The notes below the pieces were generated by a model, which saw only the letters and a program-made list of their open reading frames with translations, did not search any database and was not told where the DNA came from. 64,000 bases of DNA from Chloroflexi bacterium 54-19. Its GTDB lineage: Bacteria > Chloroflexota > Chloroflexia > Chloroheliales > Chloroheliaceae. Made by a program: the position numbers and the translations under genes. Shown piece after piece: positions 26,530 to 34,211 of the stretch; the first letter of the stretch is position 1, and each line of letters opens with the position of its first letter. The stretch is from NCBI GenBank assembly GCA_001898225.1, contig MKTJ01000056.1, positions 1 to 64,000 of the forward strand. Direction: 5' to 3'.

Positions 26530-28094
26530 CACCTAAATTTGGCTCAAATAAGTGACAACCTGCCCGAAAAAGGGATAAAACTGCCAAACCTTATCAATAA
26601 ATAATAGACTCACCAAAATTTTAAAACTAAGCAGTACCCTCTTGGTATTAGTTACAACTTTACTTTCTAATCAGGAGGGCTAATTTTATGACTAATCCTG
26701 ACCTTTCACAATCTTTAGCCCAAACCGAGAACGACCTTTTCACTCCTCGGGCGGCTTTAGCCGCTTTAGGCATCAAACTGGCTAAACTTGACCTTTTCGC
26801 GCCAATTCGTAACCAGGTCAAAATTAAGCAGAAAACCGTCCATTATAGACCTGATTAGAAACTGTATGCAGCCTTCCTCAATATCTTAGCTGGCCGCAAG
26901 AAAATGGTTGAACTTAACAAACTGGTTCGGGCGGATTTTGCTCTCCAACAAACTTTTATTAGAGTAGTTGGGGCTGAACAATCGGTAGTACAGACCACTT
27001 TAGATGCTTGTAGCGAGATAAATCTAGTGCAAATGCACCAGGCCATCCAGGACATTTTCCGCACTTATTCTCACGTTTACAAACACGATTATCAAAAAGA
27101 GTGGCAACTACTTGATGTGGATATGACCGGAGCACCTTATGGCAAAAAGGCCGCTCTTGCCACTAAAGGTTACTTTGCTAATCAAAGGCGTAACCGGCGG
27201 GGTCGCCAGATTGGCCGAGTATTAGCTACCACTCATAAGGAAATTGTAGTTGATCGGCTCTATACCGGCAAGGCTCAACTTAATAATTCTTTAGGAGATC
27301 TGGTCGCTGCTACCGCACAGGTTCTAGGTTTAGAGGAACAACAGCGTCAGCGCACCATCTGGCGTATCGATGCTGGAGGAGGTAGTCTGAACGATGTAAA
27401 TAGCCTTTTGGCACGGGGTTATCAGGTGCATTGCAAAGACTATTCGGCCCAACGCACCCGTAATTTAACCAAGAGTGTTAAGGAGTGGTTCCGAGACCCA
27501 CTGCATGGTGACCGGGAAGTAGGCTGGGTTACTTTGGAAAGTGGAGATTATGTGAGACCGGTAAGACGCATTGCGTTGCGCTTTAAGAAAGCCAATGGGC
27601 AATGGGGTGAGGCCGTCATAATCTCAACTTTACCTGGCGAAGATGTGCAGAAATTAGCCGGTGAAACCGGAAGTGAGCCATCAAACCAGAAGGCCAGCGC
27701 CCTGGCTTACGTCCACTTTTATGACCAGCGGGGTGGAGGGATCGAAACTGAGTTCAAAGAAGATAAAACAGGTTTAGGCTTAAATAGCCGCAATAAAAAG
27801 AGTTTTTGGGGCCAGGCCATGGTGGTACAGCTGGGGACGTTGGCTCAAAATGTATTAATTTGGGCACGGGATTGGTTAAGTAATGGTCAACCCTAGTTAA
27901 GTCAGGATGGCATAAAGCGAATGGGGCGGGATTTATTAACCATCAGTGGAGTTGTGCTCAGTGACAGCAAAGGGAAGGTTCGGGTGGTGATCCTCAATCG
28001 CAGTGACACATATGCAAAACTAGTCAAGGCAGGTTTAGCTAAGCTTCTGGCTGTCGAACATGTTGCCGTTGTTTTGGGCGAAATTTAGGTGACA
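26527..28094 (+). mobile_element. IS element with DDE (IS4-superfamily-like) transposase, 1568 bp
   Basis: The ends are terminal inverted repeats: TGACACCTAAATTTGGCTC at 26527-26545 and, read from the other strand, TGTCACCTAAATTTCGCCC from 28094 to 28076 (16 of 19 match). Inside lies one transposase frame, itself disrupted. No target duplication is seen; the left flank is the kinase gene and the right flank an unrelated CHRD fragment, suggesting a deletion or rearrangement after insertion. Confidence 0.8.
26688..28088 (+). pseudogene. DDE transposase with two in-frame TAG codons
   Basis: A single frame from the ATG at 26688 (GGAGG just upstream) to the TAG at 28086-28088 encodes a transposase of about 465 codons. 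Candidate acidic residues are D in LLDVDMTGAPYG, D in WRIDAGGGS and E in DQRGGGIETEFKEDKTGL, the last being the Y-x2-R-x4-E-x6-K type signature of IS4-superfamily enzymes. The frame is cut by TAG at 26856-26858, between HYRPD and KLYAAFLNIL, and by TAG at 27894-27896, after WLSNGQP, with clearly coding sequence continuing (ISGVVLSDSKGKVRVVILN). The enzyme is therefore inactive unless these stops are suppressed. The central frame alone is 330 codons. Confidence 0.8.
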
Positions 28095-28392
28095 CTACCA
28101 TCCGGCCCTGAATACGGTTGCGGCGCAGCAGACTTCCCGCACTTCTACCGTAACCCTGACCGCTCAGAACGGAACCATAGTGAGCGGGACGGCGACCCTG
28201 ACCGAAGTGCCGGGCGGCACCGTAAGGGTAGTGCTGGACGTACAGGGGGTTGGATCCCGGTCAACACAAAGTCCACATTCACGCGGGGACGTGCGCTAAA
28301 CAGGGTGACATCATTTATGACCTTGAAACTCTCAGGACGACGGCAGCCGGGAAAGCCACTTCCACGACGGTAATTAGGGTGGGTTGATTATA
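28095..28392 (+). pseudogene. CHRD-domain protein, internal fragment with a frameshift
   Basis: Read in one frame, 28110-28257 gives STVTLTAQNGTIVSGTATL and VRVVLDVQGVG. After a frame change near 28258 it continues as HKVHIHAGTCAKQGDIIYDL to KATSTTVIRVG. The VHIHAGTC signature with the preceding beta-strands is that of CHRD/SodC-like secreted domains. The start is missing at the IS right end (28094), and the end is missing at the IS481 left end (28393). The only uninterrupted frame across it, starting at 28089, is not the ancestral one. Confidence 0.72.
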
Positions 28393-29560
28393 TGTGGGGA
28401 TCGTATAGTTCGTTTAGTAATCGTGTTGTATAATGATTAAATGCAATCAGAAGTGAAAACCCGATTACGATGGGTTAAACTATATGAAGAGACCCATGAT
28501 GCTGAACTTGTTTGCCGCAGATGCGGCGTTTCCAGACCAACCCTGGAAAAATGGCTCCGGCGGTATCGAAAGTTCGGGGAAGAAGGTCTCAAAAGCCTGA
28601 GTCACCGGCCGGGTGTCTTTCCTAAAAGGAAAGTAACTGCCCAGCACGAGCAATGGATCCTGGAATTGAGAAAGCGAAGATTAGGCACTAGGCGGATTCA
28701 GAACGAGCTGAAAAGGGAGTATGATTGCTCCCTTTCTCGTGAGACTATTCATAAGGTTTTAACCAAAAATAACGTCAAACCTCTTGTTACTACCAGGCGA
28801 ATTAGAAAGAGCTTTAAGCGGTACGAGCGGGCTATTCCAGGCGAAAGAATTCAGATGGATACCTGTAAGATTGCCCCTGGCATCTACCAATATACTGCAG
28901 TTGACGACTGAACTCGGTTACGAGCCCTAGCCATTTATAAACAGCGTAGCGTGGAAAATACGCTCGAATTCCTTGAGTACATGATCGAGGAGCTGCCTTT
29001 TCCCTTTCAGCGAATCCAGACAGATCGAGGTCAGGATTTTTCGGATATAAGTTCCAGGAAAAGTTAATGGAATACGGCATAAAATTTCGACCGAATAAGC
29101 CGGCCTCTCCCCATTTAAATGGGAAAGTCGAACGGTCCCAAAAGACTGATCTGGAAGAATTCTGGGCAAGAGTAGATTTGAAAGATCCGAAATTGCAAGA
29201 AAAGCTGGTGGAATGGCAGGATTATTACAATCATTACCGGGTCCATGGCTCTCTAAAGAATCTAACGCCCTGGGAAAGATGGAAAGAACTAGAATTAAAA
29301 ACTCCAATTCATGAAGAAGCCGAAGCAATGTTTGACCCAGGCAAAGAACGAATAAAACTCCAAAATTATTGGGCTGATTTGCAGCAACTCAAGACAAATA
29401 AAAGTAAAGAAGAAGAACAAAAGCAAGAGGTGGCCTCAGCCACCTCTTGACCGCTGCATTCACGGCCAGATAAACTGGGCCGCTCATTTGGCGGAAATTA
29501 CTGTATTTGATTATTGTCAAGAATAGTTCTGATTATTAAACGAACTGGGCGATCCGCACA
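28393..29560 (+). mobile_element. IS481-like insertion sequence, 1168 bp
   Basis: Left end 28393-28422 (TGTGGGGATCG, three bases, AGTTCGTTTAGTAATC) and right end 29560-29531 on the other strand (TGTGCGGATCG, three bases, AGTTCGTTTAATAATC) are near-perfect inverted repeats beginning with TGT, as in IS481 elements. The enclosed transposase is broken. No target duplication is obvious. The right end lies 2 bp from the stop codon of the DUF6326 gene. Confidence 0.85.
28441..29450 (+). pseudogene. IS481-type transposase (rve integrase) with a stop and a frameshift
   Basis: The N-terminal half (157 codons) has a helix-turn-helix pair (ELVCRRCGVSRPTLEKWLRRY) and the start of the integrase core with the first catalytic Asp region (GERIQMDTCKI). 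TGA at 28909-28911 replaces an expected Cys codon in AVDD-C-TRLRALAIY. Coding continues to IQTDRGQDF, where a missing T in a T-run near 29037-29042 shifts the frame. The rest reads FRPNKPASPHLNGKVERSQK with the usual last catalytic Glu in NGKVER, to the stop at 29448-29450. Each lesion is a single-base change, indicating recent inactivation. It fills the IS481-like element. Confidence 0.85.
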
Positions 29561-29561
29561 G

Positions 29562-30104
29562 TTAAATCCTGGTCTTAGCAGGTTTCTCTATATCAGTGAG
29601 CTGAAGGTCTTCCGGTGCCTCGAATTGTGTGGGTGTAATCACTTTCATGTTGGTCACCCTGTTTAGCTTTGGCTTTGGATTAGGCCATCTCCATGCGTAC
29701 CAGACTATGAACAGGGTACAGGCGACTTCGATGATTGTGAAGAAGGCATAGAAGAGGTTTGGCCAGGTGTCGCCTATAAGTGACCAGCCCACAAACGCAG
29801 TATGAAATACGCCCGCAATGATGTTTGCCCAGCGATTGGCTGTGTAGTTCAAAATCCGGGACAGCAGCACCATAGCTATCGCGGTTTCCATCAATACCGC
29901 GAACACAAGGATGAATCCTTGAGTAATTTGCACGTCTCCTACGTACCCCGCTTCCAGTTGCCTCGTTGCTTCCTTCTGCAGGGTTGGGTTGAAGAACAAG
30001 GTAAAAACATCTGCGTAAAGGTAGTTGAACATCGCGAAGATCCACAAGGTTGAAAGGATCACTCTTCTATCTATCTTCTGGCTGGAATATGTGTTTGGAT
30101 CCAC
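29562..30104 (-). CDS. DUF6326-family small membrane protein
   Basis: This 180-residue protein has four predicted transmembrane helices (about 16-36, 60-82, 90-110 and 115-137) and a hydrophilic tail. IFAMFNYLYADVFTLFFNP near the start, followed by the long loop to GFILVFAVLMETAIAMVLLS, is the pattern of DUF6326 proteins, whose function is unknown. The start appears to be GTG with AAGGGG upstream. It points the same way as the DUF4386 and oxidoreductase genes, and such membrane proteins often sit beside MDR oxidoreductases. The stop codon is two bases from the IS481 end, so the IS may have altered the last residues. Confidence 0.78.
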   Translation of the reverse strand: MDPNTYSSQKIDRRVILSTLWIFAMFNYLYADVFTLFFNPTLQKEATRQLEAGYVGDVQITQGFILVFAVLMETAIAMVLLSRILNYTANRWANIIAGVFHTAFVGWSLIGDTWPNLFYAFFTIIEVACTLFIVWYAWRWPNPKPKLNRVTNMKVITPTQFEAPEDLQLTDIEKPAKTRI

Positions 30105-30269
30105 CGCTTTACCCCTTTCTGAACGAAATTAGTTGGTTTCAATACGGCTTATGCTGAGGCGGCTACTATAGCTTCATTTAGGTATCGCTCCTCTCAGCTT
30201 CTGTCAGTATGTCCGCTAGGGACGATTCCATTCCCTTCCTGGTGCCCTGGTTCGACCTTCCTGCGAGAC

Positions 30270-30390
30270 TGCAAGATGCGAAGGTCTGTTCCAACGGATA
30301 GCAACTATTTACTCACCACTTTAAACTTTCCTGCCCCAGTAAGTTCTTTGAGGAAGACCGGATCTTTTGCCTTTTTGCTTTCTGGTTTTA
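30270..30390 (-). pseudogene. Remnant of a second MDR oxidoreductase C-terminus
   Basis: On the minus strand, KDPVFLKELTGAGKFKVV followed after a frameshift by CYPLEQT resembles the segment EDLIFLKELIEEGKIKSV...CYPLEQTAEAH of the intact oxidoreductase at 31288-32301. Only about 40 codons remain. The rest of the 404-bp gap (30105-30508) between DUF6326 and DUF4386 shows no gene. It suggests that this cluster once held a duplicated oxidoreductase. Confidence 0.65.
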
Positions 30391-30508
30391 AACCCTGCAG
30401 CCGATAACCTTTCCTTCTTTCTTACTACCTTCTAAAGAAACCAATAATGTTTGAAGAACATCCGCCAGCAGGGTCTACGGGCGGAGCGAGGGTTGTAAGG
30501 TAAATTCC

Positions 30509-31225
30509 TCATCTGAATGCACTCATTTGAACTTCCTTTGGATTAGATATGGCAGGCTCGGAAGCAATTGCTGATGGATTGAATCCTTTAACTATCAACC
30601 ATACCGCCATGACCATTTCTTGCGGAAGCATAGGAAGCATTCCTATAGTTAGTTCAGGGCCAAACAAATTGTATATGCCTGCACCTAAATACAATACGGC
30701 CGCCAGGAAACCCCAAATTGATATCCAGCGAGGGATAAGTTTTGATTGATAGAGCACATAATAAAGCATCAAAGCGCCCAGGCTGAAAACGATTGCTAAA
30801 ATAGCACTAATAGAATCGGTTCCTTCCAATATTACAGTGCCGGACGTCTTAAAATAGGCGATATCCGGCGCCCCTGCTTTTACATATTCCTTACTCAAAA
30901 TTATTAAAAGTAACCAAGCGATTACCGATGCAATAGTGGCAAAGGTCTCCAGCGCCCCCCTGAAAACCACATACCCGATTGCCACAACTTCATTTAGTTT
31001 TTTTAGGATCGGAAACAGCACAACTGGAACCAAAGCAAGGGAAAGGCCCATTAATAATACTAAAATGGCTCCTACAATAAACTGGGTTTCATTGGCAGCC
31101 ACTTTATTAAGATAATCCTGACCTTCCAGGATTGATCCCGTAACAATCCAACTCGCTACGCCTGCCAGCGTCCCAATTATGTATAACACTCCTACCGTTA
31201 TGGCGATCTTTCGGTTTGTATTCAT
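30509..31225 (-). CDS. DUF4386-family membrane protein
   Basis: The 238-residue protein has six predicted transmembrane helices and matches DUF4386 (start RKIAITVGVLYIIGTLAGV, middle GYVVFRGALETF, near the end QEMVMAVWLIVKGFNPSA). The function of the family is unknown. It lies 63 bp downstream of the MDR oxidoreductase gene in the same direction, an arrangement consistent with one operon. A partial second copy of this gene's 3' end is found at 36857-37009. Confidence 0.85.
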   Translation of the reverse strand: MNTNRKIAITVGVLYIIGTLAGVASWIVTGSILEGQDYLNKVAANETQFIVGAILVLLMGLSLALVPVVLFPILKKLNEVVAIGYVVFRGALETFATIASVIAWLLLIILSKEYVKAGAPDIAYFKTSGTVILEGTDSISAILAIVFSLGALMLYYVLYQSKLIPRWISIWGFLAAVLYLGAGIYNLFGPELTIGMLPMLPQEMVMAVWLIVKGFNPSAIASEPAISNPKEVQMSAFR

Positions 31226-31287
31226 TTTCTTCTGCTCCCTTCTCCCTCCTGATTATTTTGATTGTTGTGTACCGTTACGATACTTTG

Positions 31288-32301
31288 TCAGGCTTTAACG
31301 TTGTTAGCTACCACCCTGATGGCTACATTTCCCTTTTTTTGACCTGTTTCAAAATACCTGTGAGCCTCGGCAGTTTGTTCTAACGGATAGCAGCGGTCTA
31401 TGACCGATTTTATCTTCCCCTCCTCAATCAGCTCTTTAAGGAAAATTAAGTCCTCTGGTTTTGGGATTGCCAGCGCACATATTACTTTCTTGCTCCCGAT
31501 TATCGAAGTCACAAGCATTTGAAAAAGTGGCCGCTGCTTGAAGCTGGCTAAAAGGTAACGTCCGTTTTGCTTTAGCGAACTTTTACAATCTGAAAACGAA
31601 CTCTTGCCTAAAATGTCAAAAATAAGGTCGTAGGTTTCACCGTTTTTGGTAAAATCCTCTTTGGTATAATCAATTACCTTATTAGCTCCTAGTGATTTCA
31701 CCAGTTCTACTCTTGGGGTACCGCATACTCCGGTAACTTCTGCCTCAAAATAGTTGGCAAGCTGGACAGCGAATGAACCTATTCCTCCTGAAGCACCGTT
31801 GATAAGCGCTTTTTGACCGGGCTGAATTTTTACTTTCCTGAGGAGACGCAGCGCCATTAATGCCCCGTAAGGAACGCAGGCAGCTTCTTCATAGGTCATA
31901 TTGGCGGGTTTTATTGCTACCAGTCCAGTTTCAGCCATACATAGGTACTCAGCATAAGCCCCAAAGCTCGAGTCTCGATAACCAAAAACAGAATCCCCTT
32001 TTCTAAATAATTTTACATCTTTGCCAATTGCTTCAATTACTCCGGCAAATCCATTCCCCAGTATTGTTTTTCTTGGTTTTCTGAAACCAAATATTATTCG
32101 CGTAGGGAGCCAGAGGGGCATGGGCATCCAGAACTTGCGAAGAGTGACTTTGTTGAAATTACGAGCTATAACATCCCCGAAATTTACCGTGGTCGCATAT
32201 ACTCTTATCAGGATTTCATTGTCCCTGGGAGTAGGTTTTTCTACCTCTTTTAATTTAAGAACATCAGGGGATCCGTATTCCGTGTATACAACCGCTTTCA
32301 T
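31288..32301 (-). CDS. Zinc-independent MDR oxidoreductase (quinone reductase-like)
   Basis: The 337-residue protein is a medium-chain dehydrogenase/reductase of the quinone oxidoreductase type. It has an N-terminal GroES-like domain (MKAVVYTEYGSPDVLKLKEV, LGNGFAGVIEAIG) and an NADPH-binding Rossmann domain with INGASGGIGSFAVQLA (about residues 163-178). The C-terminal part contains CYPLEQTAEAHRYFETG. The Cys/His zinc ligands of true alcohol dehydrogenases are absent, so it probably reduces quinones or enones with NADPH. GGAGG lies just before the ATG. It probably heads a transcript with the DUF4386 and perhaps the DUF6326 gene. Confidence 0.88.
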   Translation of the reverse strand: MKAVVYTEYGSPDVLKLKEVEKPTPRDNEILIRVYATTVNFGDVIARNFNKVTLRKFWMPMPLWLPTRIIFGFRKPRKTILGNGFAGVIEAIGKDVKLFRKGDSVFGYRDSSFGAYAEYLCMAETGLVAIKPANMTYEEAACVPYGALMALRLLRKVKIQPGQKALINGASGGIGSFAVQLANYFEAEVTGVCGTPRVELVKSLGANKVIDYTKEDFTKNGETYDLIFDILGKSSFSDCKSSLKQNGRYLLASFKQRPLFQMLVTSIIGSKKVICALAIPKPEDLIFLKELIEEGKIKSVIDRCYPLEQTAEAHRYFETGQKKGNVAIRVVANNVKA

Positions 32302-32448
32302 AAATGACCACCTCCAGCTACTAATACTATAATAAAGCTGATAGATGACTATTAGGGTGAAGACGAACTAAAAAATTAACTGGACTAACTCCTTTTCGGC
32401 GGCTAAAGGTTTTATCGGTCCCAGCCATCGTTGGGGAAAGGGGTCAGG

Positions 32449-33900
32449 TCAGGGTTGGAGCGCGTTGAGGTCGCCTTCAATAGAGATTTGAACCTGCTTT
32501 ATGCCAGGAAACTGCTGGAGGGTCAGGGTTATCTGTCTCGTTATTAAATAAACCCTGGTCGAGCCACCTCCATAGGCTTTCATCTCCTTTGAGAAATCGG
32601 CTGTTGCCACCCCATTCACAATTTCCAGGCTATTAAGCGTTACCCGTGGACCCCAATCCGACTGCCGTCCCGGATACGCCAACACCTCCTGGGGGGTCGG
32701 TAAGGCTGTGTAATAACCAAAATTAGTAGTTGTAAGGGGTCCCCATAAGAGTTCATTCAATGCAGCGGTAGCGACGGCCTCGGTTCGAAGGATAGTAGTC
32801 GCCAGGGGGGTTACAGTTACAGCGTCCCGTTGTACCACCCAGTATAGATTGATTGATTGGGCGGACGGTTCATTCTGGTTTAGCACGACAACCGGCTGCT
32901 GGGCAAGTAAGACATTATTATGGTTATAGATTTCAAGGCTGGCCGGTTGAGTTGGTGGTGTCGGGGGCTGGGGATGAGCGCCCCACCCCATATTGCCAAT
33001 TACCAGACCCTTACCGTCTTCACCGCGTAAAACCGTAATGGGAAAGTTAAGACGAGTACCGTCCTGCCAGGTGAGACGGGCTGTAACCTGCTCGCCCGGT
33101 TCTCCAACCCGGGCCAGAATGTGTACCGGGACAGTTACCAGTGCATTGGCGGCCGGGATTTCTATACTGCCAGTGCTAATTTCACTAAGATTTAGGATCT
33201 TTACCATATCACTACCAATGTTACCACGCTCAATTTGCCACTCCAGCGGATTGAGAAGGTCATAAGTCAGGACCGATCTTTCAAAAGCCTGGGTGACTAT
33301 AGTGCGTTCCACCCCGTTTTTGGTTGTCCGCACCGGGTAAGCCTGGGTCATTGGCAGACCTACATCATGCAGCCAGCCGCCCGGGAACAGATCCTGGCGG
33401 TTGATATAGTTCCAGAAGTACCGGGGAACAAGGTAACCTGGAGCCGCTCGCAAATATGAGTCAAAGGGTACAAAAACGCCTTCGCCCTGGGCGACAACAC
33501 CCCCGGTATAATTTTGGGGCGGATTCTGCCTGTTTTGGGGCTGCATTGCTACTTTCAGGTCAGCATAAGTCATACTGGTGTTATTTACAGAACCCTGGGC
33601 ATTTCTTTCGATCAGTTCTGCTGTTAACCGCCCATACATAAATTTCCAGTCCGGGCTGGTTAAATCGGTCTGATGGTTTTCGATGCGGCCTTTCTCAAAA
33701 TACTGGGCTGGATAGCCGTTTACAGTAACCAGGTTTGTCAACGGGTTGCCAAGCAATCGAATACCCTGATGGGTGTCGTAGTAATTGGTAAAGGGAGGAG
33801 CCACAGTTGAAGTCGCTCCGGCCGGGGCGGTGGACAATGGAACTAAGGCCAACAACAAGCAGGCTACCACTCCTTTTATTGAATATTTCCTCAGATCCAT
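32449..33900 (-). CDS. Secreted GerMN-domain protein with a Chloroflexi-type N-terminal module
   Basis: I start the gene at the ATG at 33900 (GGAGG 6 bases upstream), giving 483 residues. A longer frame to 33969 would hide this site. A signal peptide (about 1-30, GVVACLLLALVPLSTAPAGA) is followed by a module with LLGNPLTNL and AQYFEKGRIENH, and then by IVTQAFERSVLTYD. The same module occurs in the 838-residue FHA protein at 17764-20280. After a beta-rich middle part (Gmad2-like, VTVPVHILARVGEPGEQV) comes a C-terminal GerMN domain (ALNELLWGPLT, VATADFSKEM, RQITLTLQQFPGIKQVQISI). GerMN domains occur in extracellular lipoproteins and sporulation proteins and probably bind cell-wall material. Confidence 0.82.
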   Translation of the reverse strand: MDLRKYSIKGVVACLLLALVPLSTAPAGATSTVAPPFTNYYDTHQGIRLLGNPLTNLVTVNGYPAQYFEKGRIENHQTDLTSPDWKFMYGRLTAELIERNAQGSVNNTSMTYADLKVAMQPQNRQNPPQNYTGGVVAQGEGVFVPFDSYLRAAPGYLVPRYFWNYINRQDLFPGGWLHDVGLPMTQAYPVRTTKNGVERTIVTQAFERSVLTYDLLNPLEWQIERGNIGSDMVKILNLSEISTGSIEIPAANALVTVPVHILARVGEPGEQVTARLTWQDGTRLNFPITVLRGEDGKGLVIGNMGWGAHPQPPTPPTQPASLEIYNHNNVLLAQQPVVVLNQNEPSAQSINLYWVVQRDAVTVTPLATTILRTEAVATAALNELLWGPLTTTNFGYYTALPTPQEVLAYPGRQSDWGPRVTLNSLEIVNGVATADFSKEMKAYGGGSTRVYLITRQITLTLQQFPGIKQVQISIEGDLNALQP

Positions 33901-34009
33901 TCGTATGCCTCCTTTACCCCTTCGTAAACAGAATCTTCCTACCTGTATCCTAGTGGGTAATCCTGACAATCCGAGTTAATAGTCGTAAACAAGGTCATAA
34001 TATTTATAG

Positions 34010-34040
34010 ATTTATCTGCTAAAGCTGTCAGCAGATAAAT
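34010..34040. terminator. Hairpin between the GerMN gene and the group II intron
   Basis: ATTTATCTGCT (34010-34020) and AGCAGATAAAT (34030-34040) form a perfect 11-bp stem with a 9-base loop. No strong T-run follows on either strand, so it may be a terminator-like or an intron-target hairpin; many group II introns insert near such hairpins. Confidence 0.45.
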
Positions 34041-34116
34041 TAAAGGCAGCCATTGAACCAGCTTTGAGGGAAGAAGGGATTACCCATGCTTAGCTCAAAC
34101 TCCTATTTTTGCTATC

Positions 34117-34211
34117 GTAGGGTAGGCAGCCAGCGCGGTAACAGCTTTCACTGACCCGTTTCTGTCTACCCCCCTCCAAACTGACCGTACAACTTTCACT
34201 GTAGTCAGCTT
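34117..34211 (-). ncRNA. Group II intron domains V and VI
   Basis: Domain V is the 34-base hairpin at about 34178-34211 on the minus strand, with the catalytic AGC start (AAGCTGACTACAGTGAAAG) and closing GTACGGTCAGTTT. Domain VI follows, with a GGTAG/CTACC basal stem that should hold the bulged branch-point A, and ends at 34117. Domain V begins within the last codons of the maturase gene, as is common. Confidence 0.78.

Noticed and set aside
25558-28088. UAG recoding (amber codons read as amino acids) in the kinase and transposase
   Set aside because: Intact neighbours use TAG as their natural stop (for example the W-motif protein ending at 25540 and the substrate-binding protein ending at 43827), and other lesions in the island are TAA, TGA and frameshifts. 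Decay explains all of them.
28089-28373. 94-codon open frame as a gene
   Set aside because: It is a shifted frame over the CHRD fragment; the ancestral coding is visible in the other two frames.
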